Numbered from the stretch's first letter, positions 1-8,440 are shown. The stretch is 64,000 nt of DNA from Amphritea atlantica (GCF_900111095.1 NZ_FOGB01000002.1:483405-547404); one strand, 5' to 3'. The notes: generated by a model from the letters alone, not told the origin. A program made the numbers and translations.

Positions 1-2
1 AT

Positions 3-653
3 GGTGACGAGCCTCGCTTTATGCGTCAGTTTAAAGCTAATCTGGAATTTACCGGTGGACTGGCGGTTAAATATGGTGAGTCTGCTCTGGTTGGCCCGGC
101 AACACATCAGGCGCTGGCGAAGGGCGAAGAGATTGGTCGCCGGTTCCACTCTGCTCCTGTTGTGCGCCTGGCGGATGCGAAGCAGATGCAGCTGGGTCAT
201 GTGGCTGAGGCAGATACCCGCTGGCGCATCTATGCGTTTGCAGGCAAGAATGACAGCTCGGCACCGGGATCAGCGGTCCACAAACTGGCTGACTGGCTTC
301 AGAATGATCTGAACTCTCCTGTGGTGAAGTTCACGGGTAAAGAGGAGGATATCGATGGTCTGATCGATCTTCGCGCTGTCTTCCAGCAAACCTTTGATCA
401 GTTGGCGTATGAAGATATGCCCGCGCTGCTTTGCCCAACCAAAGGTAAACTTGGTCTTCAGGACCATGAGAAGGTGTTTTGTGTTGATCACAAAGGGCTG
501 GGGGATATCTATGATATGCGGGGTATCAACCGTGAACAGGGCTGTATGATTGTGGTTCGCCCTGATCAGTATATTGCCCAGGTTCTGCCGCTGGATAGTT
601 ATAAGGCACTGGCTGACTTTTTTGCAGCAATCTACCAGCCAATAGCCCGATAA
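3..653 (+). CDS. C-terminal part of FAD-dependent phenol/3-hydroxybenzoate monooxygenase (5' truncated by window)
   Basis: The reading frame is open to the left edge (G-D-E-P-R-F precede the first internal Met), so this is the last ~216 residues of a longer protein. The visible part matches the C-terminal thioredoxin-like dimerisation domain of phenol 2-monooxygenase and MobA-type 3-hydroxybenzoate 4-monooxygenase, with the segments GRRFHSAPVVRLAD and the late VVRPDQYIAQVLPLD, which is typical of this flavoprotein family just before the C-terminus. Such enzymes hydroxylate a phenolic ring using NADPH, FAD and O2 in the cytoplasm. The FAD and substrate domains lie outside the window, so the substrate cannot be decided. 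A strong terminator follows at once, so the gene ends its transcription unit. Confidence 0.75.
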   Translation, partial: GDEPRFMRQFKANLEFTGGLAVKYGESALVGPATHQALAKGEEIGRRFHSAPVVRLADAKQMQLGHVAEADTRWRIYAFAGKNDSSAPGSAVHKLADWLQNDLNSPVVKFTGKEEDIDGLIDLRAVFQQTFDQLAYEDMPALLCPTKGKLGLQDHEKVFCVDHKGLGDIYDMRGINREQGCMIVVRPDQYIAQVLPLDSYKALADFFAAIYQPIAR

Positions 654-678
654 TATAAAGCTGAAATAGCAGAGTGTT

Positions 679-716
679 AAACAGGCATCGGTGCGATCCG
701 ATGCCTGTTTTTTTTA
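679..716 (+). terminator. Rho-independent terminator after the monooxygenase gene
   Basis: Inverted repeat AACAGGCATCGG / CCGATGCCTGTT with a short loop, followed by an uninterrupted T run. It separates the monooxygenase gene from the bufferin-type operon. The remaining ~230 bases before the next gene must hold that operon's promoter; I do not see a confident sigma-70 or ECF signature in it. Confidence 0.9.
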
Positions 717-947
717 TGGGTTATTAATACCCGCCTCATCATCTCCTACGCATTGCTGATCGTTTTTATACGGTCATCAACGCTCTGAAACACACCCTGA
801 ATATTGATTGTTTTCATTTTTCTTTCTTTTTGTTTCGTTTCAGCTTTATTTCAGTTTGAGTCTTTACAGTAGCTAACATCAAGTGACGAAAACTTGTTGC
901 AGCCGTCTCTCAACATAAAAATATCGACTTAATCTGGAGCAATAAAA

Positions 948-1298
948 ATGAACAAAGCAAACTTAGCGACAGCACTACTTCTTGGCGCGTCAACTGCGCT
1001 TCTGAGCACGGGCTCCGTGGCCGGTCCTAGTAGTCAATTGAAGGTTTCTGAAACGGCCTCTGCCGAAGTTCAGGCTAAAGTTAACAGTTGGTTAGCGGGT
1101 GAAGAAATTAGCGGCCGTAAAGATAAGTGCTTTGGTATTGCACTCGCCGGTGAGAATAACTGTGCAGCAGGTGCCGGTACCAGCTGCGAAGGTACCTCGA
1201 CTACAGATTTTCAGACGAATGCCTGGGCCTATGCGCCTAAAGGTACCTGTGAATCAATCGTGACACCAAATGGAATGGGTTCTCTTGAAGGTTCATGA
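948..1298 (+). CDS. bufA1: Bufferin-type RiPP precursor (DUF2282, BufA1-like)
   Basis: A 116-aa secreted protein with a Sec signal peptide (hydrophobic residues 6-22, cleavage near the GSVAG segment at 22-26). After a linker it has the DUF2282 core with four cysteines at 61 (DKCFG), 72 (NNC), 80 (TSCEG) and 101 (KGTCE). This four-Cys pattern and the downstream DUF692-DUF2063-DoxX genes match the BufA1 precursor. In that known family the MNIO enzyme converts some cysteines to thiooxazoles, giving a periplasmic copper-binding peptide. Copper buffering here is inferred from homology. The start has the upstream sequence CTGGAG at good spacing. The last ~30 bases overlap the longest possible bufB frame. 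Confidence 0.88.
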   Translation: MNKANLATALLLGASTALLSTGSVAGPSSQLKVSETASAEVQAKVNSWLAGEEISGRKDKCFGIALAGENNCAAGAGTSCEGTSTTDFQTNAWAYAPKGTCESIVTPNGMGSLEGS

Positions 1299-2214
1299 AT
1301 GCAACCCGCCCCGGCAGTCTTTGATTGCCGGAGCGCATTTAGGGGCCGGCCTGGGGTTAAAGGCTGAACACCTGGATGATATTTTGGCGTTACCTGTGGA
1401 AGAAGCCATTTGCACGGGAAATAGTCTGTGGTTTGAAGTGCATACAGAGAATTACTTTGTTGCAGGCGGGCCCCGGCTAAACTATCTCCGCTCAATCCGT
1501 GAGAACTATGATCTGAGCTTCCATGGCGTCGGGGGGTCACTAGGCTATGATCATCAGTCTATGCCTGAGCATATTCAACAGGTCAAAGCGTTAATCAATG
1601 AGTTTCAGCCAACGCTGATATCCGAACATGCGGTCTGGTCTCGCTCTGGCGGTGCATATTTTGCTGACCTTATGCCCCTGCCCAGAACCCGGGACGCACT
1701 CCAGTCGTTAGTGGAAGGGATTGACCGTTATCAGTCAGGCATAGGCCGGCGTATTTTAATTGAGAATCCGACTAACTATCTGGATTTCATCAGCGAGATG
1801 GATGAGCCTCAGTTTTTAGTTGAAGCTGCGCAGCGCAGTGGCTGTGGTTTATTAATTGATATCAACAACTTGTATCTCAGTAGTAAAAACACCGGTATCG
1901 ATGCAACGGAGTATCTGTCGCAGATTCCTGCTGAGCTGGTTGGTGAGATTCATATGGCCGGGTATGACCCTGACCCGGAATTAGGCCAGGCACTATTAAT
2001 CGACAGTCATGCAGCAGATATTGATGGCCCGGTCTGGGCTTTGTTGGAGCATGCGTTGTCTCTGTTTGGACATCGGCCGGTATTAATCGAACGGGATGCC
2101 AATATACCGCCGTTTGCTGAGTTGATGAGGGAGCGCCAAACGGCACAGGGCTATTTAGATCAATGCAGCGGTCATACAGCGGTGGCTAATGGCTTTCAAA
2201 AGGAGGCACGCTGA
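1270..2214 (+). CDS. bufB1: DUF692 multinuclear non-haem iron oxidase (MNIO), BufB1-like
   Basis: TIM-barrel enzyme of the DUF692/MNIO family, expected to modify cysteines of the upstream precursor using an iron cluster and O2. The family's metal-binding segments are all present in order: WFEVHTENYF, LSFHGVGG, LISEHAVWS, LIENPTNYL, LLIDINNLYLS, GEIHMAGY, DSHAADIDGPVW and ERDANIPP. Homology starts around LIAGAHLGAGLGLKAEH, 17 residues into this frame. The start is uncertain: ATG 1270 lacks a Shine-Dalgarno sequence and overlaps bufA1. ATG 1299, just after the bufA1 stop and 8 nt from GAAGG, is in another frame that stops soon after. TTG 1321 also lies in the right frame. The end overlaps the next gene as TGATG. 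Confidence 0.88.
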   Translation: MEWVLLKVHECNPPRQSLIAGAHLGAGLGLKAEHLDDILALPVEEAICTGNSLWFEVHTENYFVAGGPRLNYLRSIRENYDLSFHGVGGSLGYDHQSMPEHIQQVKALINEFQPTLISEHAVWSRSGGAYFADLMPLPRTRDALQSLVEGIDRYQSGIGRRILIENPTNYLDFISEMDEPQFLVEAAQRSGCGLLIDINNLYLSSKNTGIDATEYLSQIPAELVGEIHMAGYDPDPELGQALLIDSHAADIDGPVWALLEHALSLFGHRPVLIERDANIPPFAELMRERQTAQGYLDQCSGHTAVANGFQKEAR

Positions 2215-3083
2215 TGGCGCTGAGTCCTTACATTGATGCATTTGCAGATTACCTGCGTACCGGTGATGCCCGTGGTATGAACGATTTTTGCGTTAATGCT
2301 GAGCATATGAAGCGATTGTCTGTGTATCGCAATGGTTTTTATAAAGGTTGTGTTGATGCGCTAGCCGCAAACTTTCCTGTGTGTGAAAAGCTTATTGGGC
2401 GCGAAACGTTTAAGCGTATCGCCTGTGTTTATGTCGACCATTTTCCGCCTGGACAAGGGACGCTGGTCGGCTATGGGCAGCGCTTCCCTGGCTTTCTCAG
2501 TGACTTTATTGCGGCGATAGAAGCACCGCCTGAGACGGTAACGCTATCCCCGGCTCTGGTCGACTTAGCGCGTTTGGATTACGCATGGCTAACGAGCCTG
2601 ATGAGTGCGGACGCGACGCAGACACTGACAGCAGAAAAGATCTCATGGCTGGTGGAAGGGGGACACGATTTTACTCAAGCCGTGGTGACATTAAACACCA
2701 GTGTTGTGCTTCTGAGAGTCAATCCCGGTACTTTGAATCAATGGATTGGACTAAAAACTGACTCAGGTATCGCGGAGCCTGTAGAGAACAGTGCTGTTGA
2801 GGAAGAACTCCATAGCATCAGCGAGTTAACGCGGGCGGATAGTGCTGTAGCTGTTGATACTGTGATGTTTTGGCGTGTACAGGGGGCCGTGCAGGCGCGC
2901 TCGCTTTCCGCGCCTGAAATAGCGCTTATGGCAACGTTACAGGGAGAGGGAGGCATACTTGAAAGGGCTTTTGATGCCGCGTTAGCTGTAGACCCCGATT
3001 TTGATGTCAGTGATGTTTTCTCTGCCTGCCTGCAAAATGAAATATTAGAAATTGATATGGCCAAATACAATGATAAGCACTAG
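2214..3083 (+). CDS. bufC1: DUF2063 / HvfC-type MNIO partner protein, BufC1-like
   Basis: A 289-aa protein with the N-terminal DUF2063 domain (about residues 5-95) shown by LSVYRNGFYKGCVDALAANF and the run through PGQGTLVGYGQRFPGFL. In MNIO clusters this protein binds the precursor and presents it to the DUF692 enzyme. The C-terminal half is the variable nucleic-acid-binding-like or RRE-like region. Its ATG shares bases with the bufB1 stop and is preceded by AAAGGAGG, so translation is coupled. No cofactor motif of its own is visible, which fits an accessory role rather than catalysis. Confidence 0.85.
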   Translation: MALSPYIDAFADYLRTGDARGMNDFCVNAEHMKRLSVYRNGFYKGCVDALAANFPVCEKLIGRETFKRIACVYVDHFPPGQGTLVGYGQRFPGFLSDFIAAIEAPPETVTLSPALVDLARLDYAWLTSLMSADATQTLTAEKISWLVEGGHDFTQAVVTLNTSVVLLRVNPGTLNQWIGLKTDSGIAEPVENSAVEEELHSISELTRADSAVAVDTVMFWRVQGAVQARSLSAPEIALMATLQGEGGILERAFDAALAVDPDFDVSDVFSACLQNEILEIDMAKYNDKH

Positions 3084-3092
3084 GGAATACAT

Positions 3093-3638
3093 ATGGGTAT
3101 GGTAGGCAAACTCCGTGAACGTTACGTACAACTGGGCGTGCAGTTGTCTCGATTATTAGAACCCCTGGCACTGTTCTTTCTCCGTTTTATGGTGGCCAAA
3201 GTCTTCCTGGATTCCGGGCTGAGTAAGTGGGACGGTTTTTTAAAGTTTAATGTCGAGAAGTATGACCTGTTCAAGTATGAATTCTTCTGCCCCGATCCGG
3301 TAAGACCCGGAGCATTACAGCTATGTAACCCTGAAACACTTGAATATGTTGAAGGCTCATTTGTCGTGAAAATGATTGAGTTACTGGCCGTGTTTGCGGG
3401 TATAGCGGAAGTTGTGTTGCCAGTCTTACTCATTATTGGTTTGTTGTCTCGTTTTGCCGCGTTAGGTCTGATAGGCATGACAATGTTTATTCAACTGGCG
3501 GTATTCCCAACATGGGATCACTGGATTAATCCAGCATCCTGGTGGGCCGTTTCCCTGCTGGTTATTGTTGCCCGTGGCCCGGGAATTCTGTCAATTGATC
3601 GATTGCTTGGTTTAGATGCGAAACCTGCTTCGCTGTAA
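3093..3638 (+). CDS. DoxX-family membrane protein of the bufferin-type operon
   Basis: A 181-aa inner-membrane protein with four predicted transmembrane stretches (about residues 22-45, 88-115, 117-140, 147-165) and the DoxX-like segment FLRFMVAKVFLDSGLSKW. DoxX proteins are the usual fourth gene of DUF2282-DUF692-DUF2063 operons (GigT or BufD position). Their role is not settled; a redox or quinone-linked function in the membrane has been proposed. It starts 9 nt after bufC1, so it is in the same transcription unit. An insertion around residues 55-80 (FFCPDPVRPGALQLCNPE) carries two cysteines on the predicted periplasmic side. Confidence 0.83.
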   Translation: MGMVGKLRERYVQLGVQLSRLLEPLALFFLRFMVAKVFLDSGLSKWDGFLKFNVEKYDLFKYEFFCPDPVRPGALQLCNPETLEYVEGSFVVKMIELLAVFAGIAEVVLPVLLIIGLLSRFAALGLIGMTMFIQLAVFPTWDHWINPASWWAVSLLVIVARGPGILSIDRLLGLDAKPASL

Positions 3639-3977
3639 ACCTCCCCCACCGATATTCAACATCAGAGATAAATAGGGGCAGCATAAAACTCGCCAAAGCT
3701 TGAGAGGCAAAGAGCGTGTTATCAACAGGTGCCTTTCTTTCGACAAAACAACGAAAAAGGTTGCCCCGAGGCTGGGTAGGTGCGGGGAGATTGTGTGACG
3801 GATTGACTGCGCCATTGCCCGTCTCAGGTTATCAGTTGCGATCACCGATTCCAGCCTACGCCAGGAAATCAGTGATTTCATGCGTCCCAGAAAGACACTA
3901 TTCTAGCTTATCGGTATGCTGTTTTAGATTCTGCTGCACGGGAGGTGGATAGAAGGAGGCTTATCTGAGTTAAAACG
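3639..3977. other. Non-coding stretch between the bufferin-type operon and yggL-like gene
   Basis: About 340 bases without a convincing gene. Short frames here lack a ribosome binding site and plausible composition. Both flanking genes converge on it, so it should hold their transcription ends, but I see no clean stem with a T run. Confidence 0.5.
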
Positions 3978-4313
3978 CTAAGCCTGATTAATATCCACAA
4001 GCTCGCCCAGGTCGTAACTTTTAATACCAGGGTATGTGCCACACCACTCGGACAGTTCCTGTTTCTGGCTCTCAGAGGGAGACTCGTAGCGCTTCTGAGA
4101 TAGTACATGTCCCTGAATTCCGTCAGCATCGGAGTAACCAAAGTAGGTTAGTCCCAGCTTTTCAAGTTGATCAACAAAACTATCAATGAACGCATCCAGA
4201 TCCGTCTCTGCGCTGGTGGATAGCGTCACATTTATCTCAAAGAGATTAACTGCAAACTCACCCAGGTACAGTTTTTTGCGTAGACGGCGGTTGTGCTTCT
4301 GTCGTGCTTCCAT
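3978..4313 (-). CDS. YggL-like (DUF469) 50S ribosome-binding protein
   Basis: A 111-aa protein with the basic N-terminal motif NRRLRKKLYLGEF of YggL/DUF469, followed by the alternating alpha-beta pattern of the family (FEINVTLS, LDAFIDSFVDQLEKLGLTYFGYSD, LSEWCGTYPGIKSYDLGELVDI). Family members bind the large ribosomal subunit and influence its assembly or activity; their exact function is not firmly known. E. coli YggL is almost the same length (108 aa). The start ATG is preceded by AGGATTATCCCTC on the coding strand, a weak ribosome binding site. Monocistronic. Confidence 0.85.
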   Translation of the reverse strand: MEARQKHNRRLRKKLYLGEFAVNLFEINVTLSTSAETDLDAFIDSFVDQLEKLGLTYFGYSDADGIQGHVLSQKRYESPSESQKQELSEWCGTYPGIKSYDLGELVDINQA

Positions 4314-4408
4314 GAGGGATAATCCTTATATTAATAAATAGGGTAAAAGTGAGGATAATGTAATCAGAAAGGCACCCAGATGGGAGGGCATTTCCCTTAG
4401 AATTTTGT

Positions 4409-5503
4409 TCAAATAGCTAATGTCGACAGAAGGCGATTAAACTTATTGCGAAAGCCTGTATCTGACAGCAACTTGATAACCAGTTTCTGGTCAGACGTAT
4501 CCAGGTGGTTTTTCAGGAAGAATATCCCGGGTTCATCTTCTGCTTCGAGATTGAATTCGGACAAGTCACGCAGGCCGCGATACGCTACACGGTCACCGAT
4601 ACGTGCGGCAAGATAAAGTAGCACGGTATCTTTCAGTTCATCCTCTTGCAAAACCCGAGGCAACTGCGCGGGTGTCTTGACCAGCGGCAGCATGGAATTG
4701 GCAATGGCCCGTTCAATATCTTCCGGTAATCCCCAGCTCCGGGCTAATGTTGAGCCAACGATAGCGGCGTTCAATCCGCTACCCTGTTGCTGCGCTTTAA
4801 TTCTGTCAAGCACTGTCATGCCTTCAGCATACCAGGTGTGTGCGCTTTCCTCACCGAGGATAAACCCCAGGTCACCGAGGTTGAAAAACAGGGCTTTGGT
4901 TGCCAACACCGAGGGGCGGGGATGACCCGCATTTTGTCCCAATAAATTGGCAAACGCGCTTGCAACAGCGGTAGATAACCAGGCCCGCTGCAATGCGGTT
5001 CTCTGTGCTTCAGAGCAGCCTTTGGTTTGATCCGCTGTCGCGGCCTGGGATACCAGACCCTTAACAAAACTGACCCCCAGATAATTAACCGCGTGCTGAA
5101 CGCTTGAAATAGGTGAGGTCAATGAAAATGCTGCGGAGTTCACTGTACGCAGCACCTCTGCTGTCAGTCCGGGATCGGCGGCAAGGGTGGCAACCAGCTC
5201 CTGTGGTGTATCCAGGCCACCGGCTAACTTTGCTTGTACGGGATTTGGATCTGGCAGTTTTTCACACAGTTGTTGTGCCCGGGCCGCTTGTTGCTCATCG
5301 ATATATGATGCGACAAACAGATTGAATTCGGTCAGCGACCTGTACATCTCCTGCGATAATTCCGATGTGGCCTCATCGGCAGGCTCATCCAAAAGCTGCC
5401 CGAAAGGCCTGGAGGGTTTGCTTGCTGATTCGCTGGACCGACTCGTTGGTTTAGGCCGCTTGTCAGCGTTTTTCTTTTTTCTACCAAATAGTCCAAATAG
5501 CAC
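4409..5503 (-). CDS. HDOD domain signalling protein
   Basis: A 364-aa cytoplasmic protein. The first ~60 residues are a charged, low-complexity leader (FGRKKKNADKRPKPTSRSSES). The HDOD domain runs from about 80 to 280, with the hallmark LRTVNSAAFSLTSPISSVQHAVNYLG. HDOD domains resemble HD hydrolases without the catalytic HD pair and work as protein-interaction modules in signalling, motility or stress control. No attached GGDEF, EAL or response-regulator domain is visible. The exact pathway cannot be deduced from the neighbours. Confidence 0.85.
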   Translation of the reverse strand: MLFGLFGRKKKNADKRPKPTSRSSESASKPSRPFGQLLDEPADEATSELSQEMYRSLTEFNLFVASYIDEQQAARAQQLCEKLPDPNPVQAKLAGGLDTPQELVATLAADPGLTAEVLRTVNSAAFSLTSPISSVQHAVNYLGVSFVKGLVSQAATADQTKGCSEAQRTALQRAWLSTAVASAFANLLGQNAGHPRPSVLATKALFFNLGDLGFILGEESAHTWYAEGMTVLDRIKAQQQGSGLNAAIVGSTLARSWGLPEDIERAIANSMLPLVKTPAQLPRVLQEDELKDTVLLYLAARIGDRVAYRGLRDLSEFNLEAEDEPGIFFLKNHLDTSDQKLVIKLLSDTGFRNKFNRLLSTLAI

Positions 5504-6003
5504 GACAGTCGACTCCAGCAGTTGAGGTATATCCTTTCATCAAACGCGGCTTAAGCGTTTGCGCATAGTATTGTTATCAGAGCAGATCATTTGGGCGGGC
5601 TTTTGAATCAACAGACTGGCTGGTTTCTATACAGTTTGGGGACTTATCCCCACTTACCACTCTTTGCAGCCCCGCACATTACAGCATCCGCCTGACTCTG
5701 TAAGTCTCTGCCATCTGCAATAATATGTAAATCTTTTTGACCAGGCACAGTTACCATAGTGACAGATATAGTGAGATGGTTGCTCATCTATTTAAACAGC
5801 ATCGCAGGGGGGGGGGAGGGGCTGAAACATGCAGGCGCATTCGCGATGTCAGTTTGTAATAGTTGAGGAATGATCTGACGACTTTCTCTACACAATAAAA
5901 AAGAGAGGGCATGCCCTCTCAAAAGTCTGGTTTTATCCAGTTAAAAACTATCGGCTTGTATAGCGACCAGACTGATTACCATCGAAGGGGTAATAGCAAA
6001 CTA
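5504..6003. other. Non-coding 500-base stretch with G10 tract and several hairpins
   Basis: Lies between the HDOD gene promoter and the end of the porin gene. It contains small stems (AAACGC/GCGTTT at 5542-5560; TGGGGA/TCCCCA at 5637-5652), an unbroken run of ten G at 5807-5816 and the porin terminator at 5895-5924. No gene longer than a few dozen codons with a ribosome binding site is seen. Confidence 0.6.
5895..5924 (-). terminator. Rho-independent terminator of the OprD-type porin gene
   Basis: Perfect 18-bp palindrome GAGAGGGCATGCCCTCTC at 5903-5920. Read on the minus strand it is followed by TTTTTT, about 80 nt past the porin stop. Confidence 0.85.
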
Positions 6004-7278
6004 TCAGAAGGCGTAGTTCAGTGTAGCCCTCAGGTAGGTCTGATCATCATCACCGGCCTGGTCATAATCCATCTGGGATAGTTGAATACGTGATGACAGG
6101 CCTTCGAACGTCTGAAATTTATATTTCAGATCCAGCGCCAGCTCAGAGCCGCCATCAAAGTTTTTACCACTATTAGCCATACCAGTAGCACTTTGATCCC
6201 ACATTGCATAGGTAATTCCTGAGCTGAATCCAGGAATACCAAAGCCTGAACTGACACTCAGGGATGTTGTTTTCAAGCCAGCAAAAATCTCACTTGTGAC
6301 GGTTGAGTGATACGCTCTGAACATAGGTACATGGCCCAGTGTCCCGGGGAAGTTGCGAGCATCATCGACATCGGTATAGGCCAGTTTAACCGTGTAATCA
6401 CCCAGTTTGGTTTGCGCTTTTACACCCCAGTAACCGGTATCAGATAACGTATCATAATCCGCCGTTAGCACTTTGGCGCCGAGAACCCATGACGTTTGAG
6501 GAATCTTATAGGTCAGGCCAAGAAAACCTGCCTGGTAGCCATCGGCCGTTACCGCCGCCGTTGGAGGGTCTCCCGCTTTTGAGTTATTATCGTTGATCAG
6601 CCACTGCCCTTCGACATTAAGGCCAGCGAGGCTGTTATTATTAAGATAGAGTGAGTAAAGCGGATTCTCATAGTGTATATCGTTCTGCGTCGGTGAGGCA
6701 CTGGCAGCATCACCATAGCGCATAATCCAGCTATCGATGTACATCAGTTTCAGCGTAGTATCGGGCAGATCTTTGTTGGTAATAACGACCGCATCAAAGG
6801 TGTCTTTCATCGGAAATACACCACTATTCATGATCAGAGGACTCACAATTTTTTGTCGTCCCAGGCGGATGCTGGTATTCGACGTCTCTTGATTGAAAGC
6901 ATAATCAATATACGCCTGTTCAAGACTGGTAGACGTAATACTAACCCTGTGCTCATCCTCTCCTCCTTTGATAGAGAGGCCTGTAGACTCATCCTGCAAC
7001 TTCCAGTCCTGGCCATGCTGGAAAGCGATACCAAATTTCAGTCCGCTATAGGGGGCTGTTTCATATTTAATTGAGATGGCAGTGCCGCCCGAGTTGTTGT
7101 TATTGGTAACTCCGGCTTCACCGATAGCATCTGTGTATGAGCTTTGTACGACAACGTTTCTGATTTCCGCAGAAAAAGTACCATTCTTCAGTGAATCCCT
7201 GAGGGTATCAGCAGAGACACTTGCGCTGCAGATACTGGCGATGGCTAATACGAGTAAGGTTTTATCAGCTTGTTTCAT
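6004..7278 (-). CDS. OprD-family outer-membrane porin
   Basis: A 424-aa precursor with signal peptide (MKQADKTLLVLAIASICSAS...SA, cleavage near residue 24) and a beta-barrel ending in the aromatic residue typical of outer-membrane proteins (TLNYAF). OprD features: LRDSLKNGTFSAEIRNVVV near the start, LRLGRQKIVSPLIMNS and the ALDLKYKFQTFEGLSSRIQLS region. OprD channels let small acids or amino acids into the periplasm. The first ATG (7278) has TTGGAG at 6 nt; an upstream in-frame TTG is part of that site and is rejected as start. The divergent LysR gene and the lyase-TRAP operon suggest it feeds the same substrate. Confidence 0.88.
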   Translation of the reverse strand: MKQADKTLLVLAIASICSASVSADTLRDSLKNGTFSAEIRNVVVQSSYTDAIGEAGVTNNNNSGGTAISIKYETAPYSGLKFGIAFQHGQDWKLQDESTGLSIKGGEDEHRVSITSTSLEQAYIDYAFNQETSNTSIRLGRQKIVSPLIMNSGVFPMKDTFDAVVITNKDLPDTTLKLMYIDSWIMRYGDAASASPTQNDIHYENPLYSLYLNNNSLAGLNVEGQWLINDNNSKAGDPPTAAVTADGYQAGFLGLTYKIPQTSWVLGAKVLTADYDTLSDTGYWGVKAQTKLGDYTVKLAYTDVDDARNFPGTLGHVPMFRAYHSTVTSEIFAGLKTTSLSVSSGFGIPGFSSGITYAMWDQSATGMANSGKNFDGGSELALDLKYKFQTFEGLSSRIQLSQMDYDQAGDDDQTYLRATLNYAF

Positions 7279-7383
7279 CGAAAACTCCAAGTTATTTTTT
7301 TGTTGTATTTATTGCTCTAACCTGAGTGCTTGAACATCACTCAAAAGATATTAACTATTTGAATTTTATGGTTTATTATCATG

Positions 7384-7413
7384 TTGTAATTATTTGTTAG
7401 TAATTAATTACAA
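7384..7413. promoter_or_regulatory. Inverted repeat TTGTAATTA-N12-TAATTACAA between porin and LysR genes
   Basis: Perfect 9-bp arms at 7384-7392 and 7405-7413 in the divergent promoter region. The size and position suit a dimeric regulator, most simply the adjacent LysR protein. Operator function is inference. Confidence 0.45.
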
Positions 7414-7465
7414 TACGTTTGCTCACTATAGTATTATCCTTAACATACAAGAATGGCTGATTTAG

Positions 7466-7482
7466 AATTTCAGATATGCATT
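7466..7482 (+). promoter_or_regulatory. Candidate LysR operator, copy 1 (AATTTCAGATATGCAT)
   Basis: This 16-mer lies 29 bases before the LysR start. An exact copy in the opposite orientation occurs at 8625-8640 upstream of the lyase-TRAP operon. Two copies of a 16-mer in the two promoters of one locus point to a shared regulator site. Confidence 0.5.
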
Positions 7483-7510
7483 AAATGAATAGCTTGATAA
7501 GGGTATCGTG

Positions 7511-8440
7511 ATGAATTACACCAGCTGGAAAGTTTTTATCGATGCCGCTGAGTTAGGTAGCTTCAGCAAGGTAGCGTTATTCTGGAATATTAGTCAGCCA
7601 CAGGTTTCCAGACATATCCAGGATTTAGAAAAGCAGTGCGGTGGGCGATTATTTCAACGAAATGGGCGGGGGGTTGAGTTAACTGATTTAGGTAAAAGAC
7701 TGGCTCCCAAAGTTCGTGGCTGGATTCTCTCAACAGAACAGCTTGAGAATGATATACGGGAAACATCTGGCCAGCCCATCGGAAAAGTGAGTATCGGCAT
7801 TCTGCCATCGACATCACACCCCTGGATCAGCAATTTGTTTTTCATTCTCAAACAAAAGTATCCATTGATTCAGCTAATGGTGAGAGAGGGGCAGGGGGCG
7901 CAACTGGAAACCTGGCTTGAACAGGGTAAAGTTGATTTAGCGATTCTCTATCGGCAAAGCCCATCTCCGAAAAATGGAGATATCTATCTGCTAAATACAT
8001 CCACCTATTTAGTCGGTCATAAAGATGATCCTTTAACATGCAAAAACGAGTTAACATTTGCTGCTATCGATGGCATACCGCTGACCACGTTCTGCAGACC
8101 CAGTACCTGGAGGGATCGCCTGGATGAGCTTGCACTTGAATATAAGATCAATCTCAATGTCATTTTAGAAGCCGATTCTCTGGGGCTTCAGGCTGAAGCG
8201 GTTGAAAAAGGTAACTGTTATGCGCTCCTGGGGCCATACGCAAGCTATGCTGCTGAGAACAGTCATAATGTCAAAGCGGTTAAGATTATTGAGCCGGAAA
8301 TTAGCCGGTATATAGCGCTGGCGATGTCTCCCCACGGTTCGCTGACACTGGCATGTAAAACCGTCATGGAGCTGGTAAAAGATCTGACATCGTTAACATC
8401 AAATCTTGGTGATAAGTATAATGTCGAAATACTTAATTAG
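7511..8440 (+). CDS. LysR-family transcriptional regulator
   Basis: A 309-aa regulator with N-terminal winged HTH (residues ~1-60: SWKVFIDAAELGSFSKVALFWNISQPQVSRHIQDLEK split as usual) and a C-terminal periplasmic-binding-like effector domain (GKVSIGILPSTSHPW, then WLEQGKVDLAILY). The start is ATG 7511, with AAGGG 8 nt upstream; the GTG just before it is less likely. It is divergent from the porin and upstream of the DapA-like/TRAP operon, so it probably controls both in response to the transported acid. HTH sequence is slightly unusual (ALFWNISQPQVSR). Confidence 0.88.
   Translation: MNYTSWKVFIDAAELGSFSKVALFWNISQPQVSRHIQDLEKQCGGRLFQRNGRGVELTDLGKRLAPKVRGWILSTEQLENDIRETSGQPIGKVSIGILPSTSHPWISNLFFILKQKYPLIQLMVREGQGAQLETWLEQGKVDLAILYRQSPSPKNGDIYLLNTSTYLVGHKDDPLTCKNELTFAAIDGIPLTTFCRPSTWRDRLDELALEYKINLNVILEADSLGLQAEAVEKGNCYALLGPYASYAAENSHNVKAVKIIEPEISRYIALAMSPHGSLTLACKTVMELVKDLTSLTSNLGDKYNVEILN

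Noticed and set aside
3716-3952. 78-codon frame after the DoxX gene
   Set aside because: No ribosome binding site, odd composition (many Cys, Arg, Ser) and no recognisable motif.
5637-5652. DnaA-box-like TTATCCCCA near the HDOD gene as a replication origin
   Set aside because: A single degenerate box inside a small hairpin; no cluster of boxes and no dnaA, gidA or parAB genes nearby.
6004-7290. Porin starting four codons earlier at a TTG
   Set aside because: That TTG is part of the TTGGAG ribosome binding site of ATG 7278.
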